The position numbers were made by a program, and so were the translations under genes. Positions 1-7,000 of a stretch of 14,155 nucleotides of DNA are shown here, piece after piece; within the stretch, counting starts at the first letter, position 1; each line of letters begins with the position of its first letter. The DNA is from Anaerolineales bacterium UBA6128 (GTDB lineage Bacteria; Chloroflexota; Anaerolineae; UBA1429), in the NCBI GenBank assembly GCA_002423325.1, contig DIVQ01000011.1:1610-15764 (forward strand), read 5' to 3'. The notes under the pieces were generated by a model. That model did not search any database. It was not told the DNA's origin and was given only the letters and a program-made list of their open reading frames with translations.

Positions 1-21
1 GGTCGCTCGAGGATGCTGCGG

Positions 22-885
22 TCATCCAGTCGTGTAGTGCTCAAGCGCCAGACGCGAGTTCCACAACGCCTCCTCGCGCTCCTCCTCTTCCAGCTCGATC
101 TCTACGGCTCCGCTGTAACCGGCTGCGTCAAGCGCACTCACGATGCGCGCGAAATCGAGTATGCCCGTGCCAATGGCACGGTGGTCGCACCATCCCTCGG
201 GCATCACGTCATGCAGGTGCACGTGGCGAAGGCGCTCGCCAAGTTGTGCGACCGACGCGACGATCGCCTGGTTCACCTGCTCGATGACCTCTGGGGTGGC
301 GGATCGCTCGGCTGCGGTGCAGCGGGCCACAGCGCCCACGTCCAGCGTCGCACCCAGGTTCGGCGCATCGATTTCGTCCAGCAGCCGAACCAGCAGATCC
401 GTCGACACTAGGGGGCTGGTCTCTACGGCGACTCGGACAGCGAATATCTTGGCATATCGCGCGACTTCGCGGCCCGCCGCCATCAGCAGGTCCCAGGTGG
501 AAGCGACGTCAAAGTAGCGCGGTGGCTCGAGGTGAAACGTCACGTTGGCTGCGTGCAGATAGGGCGCGGCTTCGGTGCTCTTCTGTATGATGATCTGCGA
601 GAGCGAGCGGATATCCGGGCTATAGGAGGCCAGTTGTAGATCCTCGTAGGGGGCGTGGATTGTGACAATCTCAAAGCCGGACACGGTGTCGCGCACTGCA
701 TTCATGCCGTTGGCTTCCAGGTAGTGCCAAGCGTAACCTGGGAGGACTCCCAGTGCGTTACGTGAATCGACCTGGCCTAGAACGCCTGCGCTGGCAAACC
801 CCAGGCGTCGAATAGTCTCTGTCGCGTCCTTCAGGCTGTAGCCTGCCAGCGAAGAGGTCGAGGCTGAGATCTGGGTCTTCTTCAT
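22..885 (-). CDS. Sugar phosphate isomerase/epimerase-like TIM-barrel protein
   Basis: This 287-residue protein belongs to the xylose-isomerase-like TIM barrel (AP endonuclease 2) superfamily. Visible signatures in order are IHAPY (76-80), HLE (118-120), VAVET (152-156, metal-ligand Glu155), LDVG (181-184, Asp182), HVHLHD (221-226), CDHRAIGTG (233-241) and the terminal VEIELE (261-266). Together they supply the Glu/Asp/His/Glu set that binds a divalent metal in this family. The DHR...G.GxxDF motif is typical of sugar isomerases and epimerases rather than DNA repair nucleases. The ATG is chosen because AAGGAG lies just upstream and because it overlaps the stop of the preceding methyltransferase gene as ATGA, which implies translational coupling. 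It is the last gene of the minus-strand run within the window. The substrate cannot be read from the sequence. Family placement is secure; specific function is unknown. Confidence 0.85.
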   Translation of the reverse strand: MKKTQISASTSSLAGYSLKDATETIRRLGFASAGVLGQVDSRNALGVLPGYAWHYLEANGMNAVRDTVSGFEIVTIHAPYEDLQLASYSPDIRSLSQIIIQKSTEAAPYLHAANVTFHLEPPRYFDVASTWDLLMAAGREVARYAKIFAVRVAVETSPLVSTDLLVRLLDEIDAPNLGATLDVGAVARCTAAERSATPEVIEQVNQAIVASVAQLGERLRHVHLHDVMPEGWCDHRAIGTGILDFARIVSALDAAGYSGAVEIELEEEEREEALWNSRLALEHYTTG

Positions 886-1739
886 GATGCTCCTTGTTTG
901 AGTGTGGCCTCGGCCGTGCCGCTCGGCCGGGCTGGCTTTTCCAGCAGGAATACGAGCTCTGTGTCAAAGTCAAAGCGTTGACATAACCAGTTCCTGCCCT
1001 GTAGCAGCGAGCGCATGTGCGCGGCATAGTTGTCCACCATGCGTCGGTCCGCGCCGCCCAGGCTGCGAACTGGATACGAGACTACGATATGGCGCGTCGG
1101 CAGGCTATCGAGGATGCGCGGGACACAACCCTTGTCGATCTGCTCGAGGCAGGGAACGGCCTTGAGCAGAAGCGCCACATCGGCCGGCGGGCGTTCCGGC
1201 AGACCATCTGTGACATCGCGGACCGCGACGTCGCCGGAAAGACCCATGAGCGGCAAGCAGTGCCGGATGAAGGCGACCATGTCGGCGTAGATGTCGCACG
1301 CATCGTAGCGGGCGGCCGGGGCCAGCGGCATCCACGGCGCCGCAAGGGGGTTGAGCCCGCAGGCCACGTCGAGCACAGATTCGACCGGAGCCAGTTCGAC
1401 CAGAGTGCGCTGAAAGATGGCTTCGACGATGGGCAGGCGCTCCCGGGTGGAAGCGTGCTGCGCCAGCACCTGGCGGCATGCGCTACGCAGGGCTGTCTGG
1501 TCGCCAGCGGCAGCGCGCAGGGACTGCTCCCAACGCTCGTACTGCGCCCTGGCGGGCATGTACGCCGCGCCCACCTGATGCAGCTTTGACTTGCACGCCT
1601 TGATGGCGTCTCGCAGGCTACCGCGGGCCAGCAATTCGCGCGCCCCAATACTGCGAATGAGGTCGACGCTCACCATTCGGTATTTGGCGCTGCTCTGCAC
1701 CGCACGCACCAGAGCCTCGAGCTCGTCCTGCGTCTGCAC
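882..1739 (-). CDS. FmrO/Arm-family 16S rRNA (guanine(1405)-N7)-methyltransferase homologue
   Basis: This 285-residue protein carries the hallmarks of the FmrO family (RmtA-H, ArmA, Sgm, Kgm), which makes m7G1405 in 16S rRNA helix 44 and blocks 4,6-disubstituted deoxystreptamine aminoglycosides. The first 90 or so residues are a helical N-terminal extension like the ribosome-docking domain of the family. Then come HASTRERLP (95-103), the SAM-binding loop VACGLNPLA (125-133), ACDIYADMVAFI (147-158), LLKAVPCLEQIDKG (191-204), SYPVRSLGG (221-229) and FDTELVFLLEK (258-268). Length matches the family (about 250-290). The start is GTG, three bases after the rsmI stop, with AGAGGA upstream; the stop overlaps the next gene as ATGA. 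It therefore sits inside an operon between rsmI and an isomerase, with no transposon or resistance genes nearby. This suggests a resident chromosomal homologue rather than a mobile resistance gene. Target base and resistance are inferred from the family. Confidence 0.88.
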   Translation of the reverse strand: MQTQDELEALVRAVQSSAKYRMVSVDLIRSIGARELLARGSLRDAIKACKSKLHQVGAAYMPARAQYERWEQSLRAAAGDQTALRSACRQVLAQHASTRERLPIVEAIFQRTLVELAPVESVLDVACGLNPLAAPWMPLAPAARYDACDIYADMVAFIRHCLPLMGLSGDVAVRDVTDGLPERPPADVALLLKAVPCLEQIDKGCVPRILDSLPTRHIVVSYPVRSLGGADRRMVDNYAAHMRSLLQGRNWLCQRFDFDTELVFLLEKPARPSGTAEATLKQGAS

Positions 1740-1742
1740 GCG

Positions 1743-2414
1743 CTAATCCTCTTGTGCGCCGGCGATGACCAGCACGAACTCGCCGCGCAGTTGGATATCG
1801 CTCAGCGTGGCGATCAGCTCTGCGAGCTTGCCGCGCCACACATGCTCAAAGCGCTTGGTAAGGTCATTGGCGACGGCCGCGTCGCGGTCCCCAAAGACAG
1901 CCAGCGCATCGGCGAGAGACGCCTTCAGGCGATAGGGGCTTTCGTAGTAGATCAGGGTGTAGGGCAGCGCGGCATCGCGCTCAAAACAGCGCCGTCGTGC
2001 GACGGGCTTGCGCGGAGTAAAGCCGCGGAAGACAAAGCTGTGCAGGGGCAGATTGGAGAGCACGCCGGCCATGATCAGTGCGGTGGGGCCCGGGAGCATC
2101 GTGACCTCAAAGTCTGCTTCCAGTGCGGACCTGACCAGCGAGTGCCCGGGGTCGGAGATCCCCGGTGTGCCGGCGTTCGTCACGAGGGCTACGGACTGTC
2201 CGCTTGCCAGCGCCGCCAGCACGCGCTTTCCCGCCTCCTCCTCGTTATACTCGTGGAACGAGATCTGCGGTTTGGCAATGCCAAAGTGCTGCAGCATATG
2301 ACCGGTCTTGCGCGTGTCCTCGCTGGCGACCAGGTCCACAGTGCGCAGCGTCTCGAGCGCGCGCAGCGTGATGTCCTCAAGATTGCCTATGGGCGTTGCG
2401 ATCAGATAGAGCAT
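1743..2414 (-). CDS. rsmI: 16S rRNA (cytidine(1402)-2'-O)-methyltransferase RsmI
   Basis: RsmI 2'-O-methylates C1402 of 16S rRNA at the decoding site, using SAM. This copy has the tetrapyrrole-methylase fold signatures: LIATPIGNLEDITLRALE (4-21), SEDTRKT (31-37), NAGTPGISDPG (80-90), MLPGPTALI (106-114), GFTPRKP (131-137), YESPYRL (157-163), NDLTKRFE (183-190) and GEFVLVIAG (211-219). The frame stays open to an ATG at 2486, but the family N-terminus MLYLIATPIGN begins at 2414, where GTCGAGG precedes the ATG, so that start is used. The resulting 223 residues are shorter than E. coli RsmI (about 286): the C-terminal accessory domain is absent and the protein ends after the catalytic core. It is followed after two bases by the GTG of the FmrO-like methyltransferase. 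A 123-base gap separates it from gcvPB. Function is confident. Confidence 0.93.
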   Translation of the reverse strand: MLYLIATPIGNLEDITLRALETLRTVDLVASEDTRKTGHMLQHFGIAKPQISFHEYNEEEAGKRVLAALASGQSVALVTNAGTPGISDPGHSLVRSALEADFEVTMLPGPTALIMAGVLSNLPLHSFVFRGFTPRKPVARRRCFERDAALPYTLIYYESPYRLKASLADALAVFGDRDAAVANDLTKRFEHVWRGKLAELIATLSDIQLRGEFVLVIAGAQED

Positions 2415-2432
2415 GTCCTCGACCTGTAATGC

Positions 2433-2468
2433 GAACGGGAGTCGTCGTGTGCCAGGCGGCTCCCGTTC
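2433..2468. other. Inverted repeat (hairpin) between gcvPB and rsmI
   Basis: A perfect 9-bp inverted repeat, GAACGGGAG (2433-2441) and CTCCCGTTC (2460-2468), flanks an 18-base spacer. It lies just upstream of the chosen rsmI start, in the 123-base gap after gcvPB. Read as plus-strand RNA, the stem could extend inward with two G-U pairs; on the transcribed minus strand it stops at nine pairs. No T-run follows, so it does not look like a standard intrinsic terminator. It could be an mRNA processing or attenuation element, or an operator. The role is unknown. Apart from this hairpin I see nothing recognisable in 2415-2537. Confidence 0.5.
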
Positions 2469-2537
2469 ACAGGATACAGCATTCATGCGCTGTTGTTGAG
2501 CTCGGCGTCCGCCTGATGCGCGGGCGGCGCTTACATG

Positions 2538-3998
2538 TCACTCAGTCGTCGTGCGATCCTGCCAGCGCAAGACGAGCGTGCGGGCAGCACGTACTTCGTC
2601 CATGCGGCCCACGGGCGAATTCACCGGCGCGGCGTGCAGCAACTCGGGTTGTTCGCGGGCCTCGCGTGCGATGTCGATGAGGGCCTGTGCAAAAGCATCG
2701 AGGACGCGTTTGGGCTCCGTCTCGGTCGGTTCGATCATTAACGCCTCGGGTACGATGAGCGGGAAATAGTTCGTTGGCGGGTGATAGCCATAGTCGATCA
2801 GGCGCTTGGCGATGTCGAGCGCGCGAACGTCGCTTGCGTCCGGCAACTGCCCCATGGCTACGAACTCGTGCATGCAGACGCCTGCGTGGGGCACCGGGTA
2901 GGTGTCTTTGAGCAGGGCCTGCAGATAGTTGGCGTTGAGGACGGCAATTTGCGAGACGCCCTTGAGACCCGCCGCGCCCAGCATGCGGATGTAGGTGTAG
3001 GCGCGCACCAGGATCCCAAAGTGTCCATAGAAAGCCTTGACACGACCAATCGACTGCACTGGCATGGTCAGGCCATAGGGCGCCTTGTCTCCAGGCCCTG
3101 CAGCGGTTGCTGTCGGCCCCGGCAGAAAGTCGGCCAACACGGGCGCAGCCACCACAGGGCCCGAACCGGGTCCACCTCCACCGTGAGGTGTACTGAAGGT
3201 TTTGTGTAGATTGAGGTGCATCACGTCAAAGCCCAGCTCGGCAGGACGAACGATGCCCAGCAAAGCATTGAGGTTGGCGCCGTCGCCATACATCAGCCCG
3301 CCGACGTCGTGTACCATGCGGGTGATCTCAAGGATATCGCGTTCGAACAGGCCGAGAGTGTTGGGGTTCGTCAGCATCATGCCGGCGACGCGATCGCTCA
3401 AGTGGGCGCGCAGATCGGCGAGGTCTACGAGGCCTCGGGCGTCGGACTTGATCTCGACCATCTCCATGCCCACCATGGCCGTCGAGGCAGGGTTGGTACC
3501 ATGCGCGGAATCGGGAATCAGCATCAGGGTACGCTGGGTGTCGCCGCGCGCCTGATGGTAGGCGCGGATCATGAGCGCACCTGTCAACTCGCCCTGGGCG
3601 CCTGCCGCAGGTTGCAGCGAGGCCGCCGCAAAGCCGGTGATTGCGTTGAGGCACTCTTGGAGGCCGTACATCAGCTTCAGGTTGCCCTGTACGGTCTCGG
3701 CCGGCTGGTACGGATGCGTGCTGGCAAAGCCCGGCAAGGCCGCAGCGTCCTCGTTGACCTTGGGGTTGTACTTCATCGTGCAGGATCCCAGGGGATACAT
3801 GCCGATGTCCACCGCATAGTTCATTTGGGAGAGGTGCACGAAATGGCGCATCAGATCGCCTTCGCTCACCTCCGGCAGGTCAAGGCTGTCGCGGAGCAGC
3901 GTTTCGGGTGGCAGTGCGGTCTCTGGCACATCGCAGGCGGGCAAGCTGACGCCACGACGTCCGACCTCACTGAGGTCGATGATCAAGGGTTCGGTCAT
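2538..3998 (-). CDS. gcvPB: Glycine dehydrogenase (decarboxylating) subunit 2, P-protein C-terminal half
   Basis: This is the pyridoxal-phosphate-bearing half of the split glycine cleavage P protein. With GcvPA it decarboxylates glycine and passes the aminomethyl group to lipoyl-GcvH. The 486 residues match the GcvPB length. Visible motifs are the N-terminal MNYAVDIGMYPLGSCTMKYNP block, AAGAQGE, the PDSAHGTNPAS segment, YGDGANLNA, and NLHKTFSTPHGGGGPGSGP, in which Lys266 is the expected PLP Schiff-base lysine. The frame is open far upstream (to 4328), but the ATG at 3998 is preceded by AGGAGGT at good spacing and overlaps the gcvPA stop as ATGA. This start gives the family N-terminus and implies coupled, equimolar synthesis of the two subunits. 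Confidence 0.96.
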   Translation of the reverse strand: MTEPLIIDLSEVGRRGVSLPACDVPETALPPETLLRDSLDLPEVSEGDLMRHFVHLSQMNYAVDIGMYPLGSCTMKYNPKVNEDAAALPGFASTHPYQPAETVQGNLKLMYGLQECLNAITGFAAASLQPAAGAQGELTGALMIRAYHQARGDTQRTLMLIPDSAHGTNPASTAMVGMEMVEIKSDARGLVDLADLRAHLSDRVAGMMLTNPNTLGLFERDILEITRMVHDVGGLMYGDGANLNALLGIVRPAELGFDVMHLNLHKTFSTPHGGGGPGSGPVVAAPVLADFLPGPTATAAGPGDKAPYGLTMPVQSIGRVKAFYGHFGILVRAYTYIRMLGAAGLKGVSQIAVLNANYLQALLKDTYPVPHAGVCMHEFVAMGQLPDASDVRALDIAKRLIDYGYHPPTNYFPLIVPEALMIEPTETEPKRVLDAFAQALIDIAREAREQPELLHAAPVNSPVGRMDEVRAARTLVLRWQDRTTTE

Positions 3999-5356
3999 GC
4001 TGACACCTCCTGCAGGGCGGCCACAAGCCGGTCGATCTGGGCTGAGGTGTTGACCTCTGTCGCGCACAGCAACATGCAATTGGTGAGGCTCGGGTAGATT
4101 GGCTGCAGGTCCAGGCCTCCCAGGATGTCCTGCTCCAACAGGTGAGCGTTGACTGTGCTGACCGGACGCGGGCAGCGTACCACGAACTCGTGGAAGAAGG
4201 GGCCGTCTGCCAGCACGGTATAGCCGGGGAGTTGGTCGATGCGTTGTGCGGCATAGTGCGCTTTGTGGTAGCAGAGGGCTGCGACCTCGCGCAGTCCCTG
4301 TTTGCCCAGCGCGGCCATGTAGACGCACGCCGCCAGCGCGTTGAGGCCCTGGTTGCTGCAGATGTTCGATGTGGCGCGCTCGCGACGGATGTGTTGCTCG
4401 CGTGTGGCCAGCGTGATGACGTAACCGGTCTGGCCACGCGTGTCCAGCGTCTGGCCGACGATGCGCCCGGCGGTGCGGCGTACGTGCTCGCGTTTACAGG
4501 TGAAAAAGCCCAGCCCCGGCCCCCCGTAGCTGGGCGGTATGCCCAGCGGCTGGCCCTCACCGATGGCGACATCGGCGTCCAGACTGCCTGGCGTGCGCAG
4601 CAGTCCCAGGGCGATCGGGTTGCATGCTACCACGAGCAGTGCCTTGTGCGCGTGCACCTGGTCGGCGAGACCCTCCAGATCCCAGATGCGCCCCATAAAG
4701 TCAGGGTTCTGGACGATGAGGCAGGCCGTCTCATCGTCGACCAGTGCTGCCAGGGCGTTGGGGTCACGCGTTGAGAGGTCCTGGTCGCCAACAAAGGTGA
4801 GATCCATCCCCTGCGTGTACGTGCGGATCGTCTCACGGTACTCGGGGTGCAGCGTGGGCGAAAGCACGATGCGCTTCTTTTTGTCGCGGCTGGCGCTGAC
4901 GGCCATGATGACCGACTCTGCCGCGGCGGTTGCGCCGTCATAGTGCGAGGCATTGCTGACGTCCATGCCCGTCAACTCGCAGATCATGCTCTGGTACTCA
5001 AAGATGCTCTGCAGTGTGCCCTGACTGACCTCAGGCTGGTAGGGCGTGTAAGCTGTGTAGAACTCGCTGCGTCCCGTGACGTGGCTGACGATGCTCGGAA
5101 TGTAGTGCTGGTACGCACCTGCGCCCAGGAAACAGGCGAGGTGCTCAAGGTTTTTGTTTTCGTCTGCCAGGGCGCGCAGCTCCGCCATGGCCTCCATCTC
5201 GGACAGCGGTTGTGGCAGGTCGATGGCCGGGAACCGTGCATCTGCCGGGATGGCCTCAAACAGCTCATCGAGGTTGCGCAGACCAATGCGCGCCAACATC
5301 GCTTCGACCTCGGCAGCCGTGTGCGGCACAAACGGCGAGCGTGCGGTCGAGCTCAT
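3995..5356 (-). CDS. gcvPA: Glycine dehydrogenase (decarboxylating) subunit 1, P-protein N-terminal half
   Basis: This is the N-terminal half of the two-subunit P protein and forms the glycine decarboxylase with GcvPB. The 453 residues fit the family (about 440-450). Characteristic blocks include FVPHTAAEVEAML near the start, FLGAGAYQHYIPSIV, the FYTAYTPYQPEVSQGTLQ stretch, YQSMICELTGMDVSNASHYDG, VACNPIALGLL, PPSYGGPGLGFF, and GRIVGQTLDTRGQTGYV followed by TREQHIRRERATSNICSNQ. The ATG directly abuts the gcvH TAG stop, with GAAGGAG upstream, and the gene's TGA overlaps the gcvPB ATG. The two-gene P protein is common in Gram-positives, Chloroflexota, Thermotogae and archaea, whereas proteobacteria usually have a single fused gcvP. 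No catalytic residue appears lost. Confidence 0.96.
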   Translation of the reverse strand: MSSTARSPFVPHTAAEVEAMLARIGLRNLDELFEAIPADARFPAIDLPQPLSEMEAMAELRALADENKNLEHLACFLGAGAYQHYIPSIVSHVTGRSEFYTAYTPYQPEVSQGTLQSIFEYQSMICELTGMDVSNASHYDGATAAAESVIMAVSASRDKKKRIVLSPTLHPEYRETIRTYTQGMDLTFVGDQDLSTRDPNALAALVDDETACLIVQNPDFMGRIWDLEGLADQVHAHKALLVVACNPIALGLLRTPGSLDADVAIGEGQPLGIPPSYGGPGLGFFTCKREHVRRTAGRIVGQTLDTRGQTGYVITLATREQHIRRERATSNICSNQGLNALAACVYMAALGKQGLREVAALCYHKAHYAAQRIDQLPGYTVLADGPFFHEFVVRCPRPVSTVNAHLLEQDILGGLDLQPIYPSLTNCMLLCATEVNTSAQIDRLVAALQEVSA

Positions 5357-5758
5357 CTAGTGTTCTCCTTCTTTCTGCAGCCGCTCGATGTAGCGCTCGT
5401 AATCGGCCGCAGTCATCAGCTTGTCGACCTCCTCGGGATCCTCGACGGCGAAGCGGATGAACCAGCCATCGCCGTAGGGGTCCTTGTTCACCAACTCGGG
5501 GCTATCCTCGAGCTCTTCGTTGATGGCCAGGATTTCGCCGCCGATGGGCATGTAGCTGTCGGTGGCAGTCTTGACCGACTCGACCACGCAAAAGACTTCG
5601 CCCTTGGCAAAGCTGTCGCCAATCTCGGGGGCTTCAACGTAGACAATGTCGGAAAGCTCGTGCTGGGCATAGTCGCTGATGCCAGCAACGGCTTCGTCGC
5701 CTTCCACGCGTACCCACTCGTGGGTTTTGGAATATCGGCACTCGGGATCGACTTTCAT
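5357..5758 (-). CDS. gcvH: Glycine cleavage system H protein (lipoyl carrier)
   Basis: GcvH is the small lipoylated shuttle that carries the aminomethyl group from P to T and electrons to L. The 133-residue sequence has the H-protein opening SKTHEWVRVEG (10-20), GISDYAQHELSDIVYVEAPEIGD (26-48), the lipoylation motif ESVKTATDSY with Lys63 as attachment site, the LVNKDPYGDGWF block and a helical C-terminus. ESVKTATDSY differs slightly from the common ESVKAASDIY form, but the lysine and flanking Val are intact. TAAGGAG precedes the ATG. The gene begins eight bases after gcvT and its stop abuts the gcvPA start. It is the probable substrate of the two radical SAM proteins encoded upstream in the same run. 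Confidence 0.97.
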   Translation of the reverse strand: MKVDPECRYSKTHEWVRVEGDEAVAGISDYAQHELSDIVYVEAPEIGDSFAKGEVFCVVESVKTATDSYMPIGGEILAINEELEDSPELVNKDPYGDGWFIRFAVEDPEEVDKLMTAADYERYIERLQKEGEH

Positions 5759-5766
5759 GATGCTCC

Positions 5767-6918
5767 TTACTTCGGCAGCTCTGCATGCCGAGATCGCTGC
5801 GCTATCGACTTGCGGTAGCTGGGTTGGTAGAAAGGCTTGGCGATTGTGCGGGCGGGCTTGACGCTGTCTCTGATCTGGACGCCGATCTCCTCAGCGATGG
5901 CGGCGTATTGACTCGGTATATATGCCAAACCGAGCATCTTGTCCAATGTAGGTGAGTACATACCGGACGTGACCTCTCCCTGGACGGCGCCGTCGATCAC
6001 GATCGGGTAGCCGTGCCGCGCAACGCCTCCCTGCAACATCTCAAAGCCGACCAGTTGTCGGTGCGGGCCTTCCAGTTGCACCTTTAGCAGTGCGTCGCGT
6101 CCGATAAAGTGCTCCTTGTCCAGTGCGCAGCCAAAGCCGAGGCCGGCCTGTAGGGGGTCGATCGTAGCAGAGATCTCTTGTCCGTACAACGGCATACAGG
6201 GCTCGAAGCGCAGCGAATCGCGGGCGGCCAGGCCGATGGGCGCCAAGTCGAACGGGCGCCCAGCTTCCATCAGGGTATCCCACACCAGCCCGGCGTTCTC
6301 TGTTGGGAAGAAAAGCTCAAACCCGTCCTCGCCGGTGTAGCCTGTGCGCCCGATGAGCACGCGAACCCTTGGTGAAGTCAGCAACCAGGTCTCGACGGCG
6401 CGGTGGAACTTGAGGCGGTCCAGAGCGGCGTCAACCAGGGGGGCCAGGATGTCCTGTGCGCGGGGGCCCTGCAGTGACAGCATGTAGGTGCTCTCGGAGA
6501 CATTCTCGATCACCACGCGTTCCTGTGCCTGCCGATGGTAGTTCAGCCAGTGTGTGTCCTTGGCATTGTTGGAGGCGTTGACGGCGACAAAGTAACGGTT
6601 TGCGTCGAGCCGGTAGATGAACGTGTCATCGACGACGCCGCCGTCCGCGTAACACATCAGTGAGTAGTGGGCTGTTCCGATCCCAAAGCGCGAGACATCA
6701 GCGGTCATGACGCGGTTGAGGAATGTCAGGGCGTCGGGGCCGCTGACGACGACCTGGCCCATATGGTCGATATCGAAGAGCCCGGCCGCCTGGCGAACCT
6801 GCTGGTGCTCGGCATTCGGGCCGGGCGGGTACTGAACGGGCAGCATCCAGCCCGCAAACTCGACCATTCGGCCGCCCAGCGCGACGTGGCGGTCGTAGAG
6901 CAGCGTCCTTGTTGCCAT
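5767..6918 (-). CDS. gcvT: Glycine cleavage system T protein (aminomethyltransferase)
   Basis: GcvT releases ammonia from the aminomethyl-lipoyl H protein and transfers the methylene group to tetrahydrofolate, making 5,10-methylene-THF. The 383-residue length is typical (360-400). Motifs include TLLYDRHVALGGRMVEFAGW (5-24), VRQAAGLFDIDHMGQ (41-55), GGVVDDTFIYR (93-103, with the conserved Asp97/Asp98 pair expected at the folate/catalytic site), NASNN, LQGP, GRTGYTGEDGFEL, DSLRFE with MPLYGQEI, and the C-terminal barrel ending with a GEVTSGMYSPTL segment. The frame is open to 6996, but the ATG at 6918 is preceded by AAAGGAGAG and starts the family N-terminus, so the extra residues are untranslated leader. 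It is first of the four gcv genes, 82 bases after the radical SAM pair, with no obvious promoter or glycine riboswitch in that gap. Confidence 0.96.
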   Translation of the reverse strand: MATRTLLYDRHVALGGRMVEFAGWMLPVQYPPGPNAEHQQVRQAAGLFDIDHMGQVVVSGPDALTFLNRVMTADVSRFGIGTAHYSLMCYADGGVVDDTFIYRLDANRYFVAVNASNNAKDTHWLNYHRQAQERVVIENVSESTYMLSLQGPRAQDILAPLVDAALDRLKFHRAVETWLLTSPRVRVLIGRTGYTGEDGFELFFPTENAGLVWDTLMEAGRPFDLAPIGLAARDSLRFEPCMPLYGQEISATIDPLQAGLGFGCALDKEHFIGRDALLKVQLEGPHRQLVGFEMLQGGVARHGYPIVIDGAVQGEVTSGMYSPTLDKMLGLAYIPSQYAAIAEEIGVQIRDSVKPARTIAKPFYQPSYRKSIAQRSRHAELPK

Positions 6919-7000
6919 CGGTGCACTCTCCTTTGGGTGCGCGTGTGGGGTCGTGTTGCTCGCGATTGGCTTGCCCTCAGGCGACGACCTGCACAAGCGG

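Noticed and set aside
882..1739. Recent acquisition of the FmrO-like gene as a mobile resistance determinant
   Set aside because: No transposase, integron, inverted repeats or target duplications flank it, and its overlaps with both neighbours indicate a settled operon gene.
2415..2486. Upstream ATG at 2486 as the rsmI start
   Set aside because: The added 24 residues match no RsmI N-terminus, include the inverted repeat, and lack a ribosome binding site. The ATG at 2414 begins exactly at the conserved MLYLIATPIGN.
3216..4097. Long plus-strand open frame opposite gcvPB
   Set aside because: It is antisense to a clearly conserved gene, has a low-complexity His/Arg/Gly-rich product with no recognisable motif, and is explained by high GC codon bias.
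4847..5818. Long plus-strand open frame opposite gcvPA, gcvH and the end of gcvT
   Set aside because: It crosses three well-supported genes on the other strand and shows no family motif; it is a shadow frame.
6919..7000. Possible glycine riboswitch or separate promoter before gcvT
   Set aside because: The gap is only 82 bases, too short for a tandem glycine riboswitch with expression platform. No conserved aptamer core or -35/-10 pair was seen.
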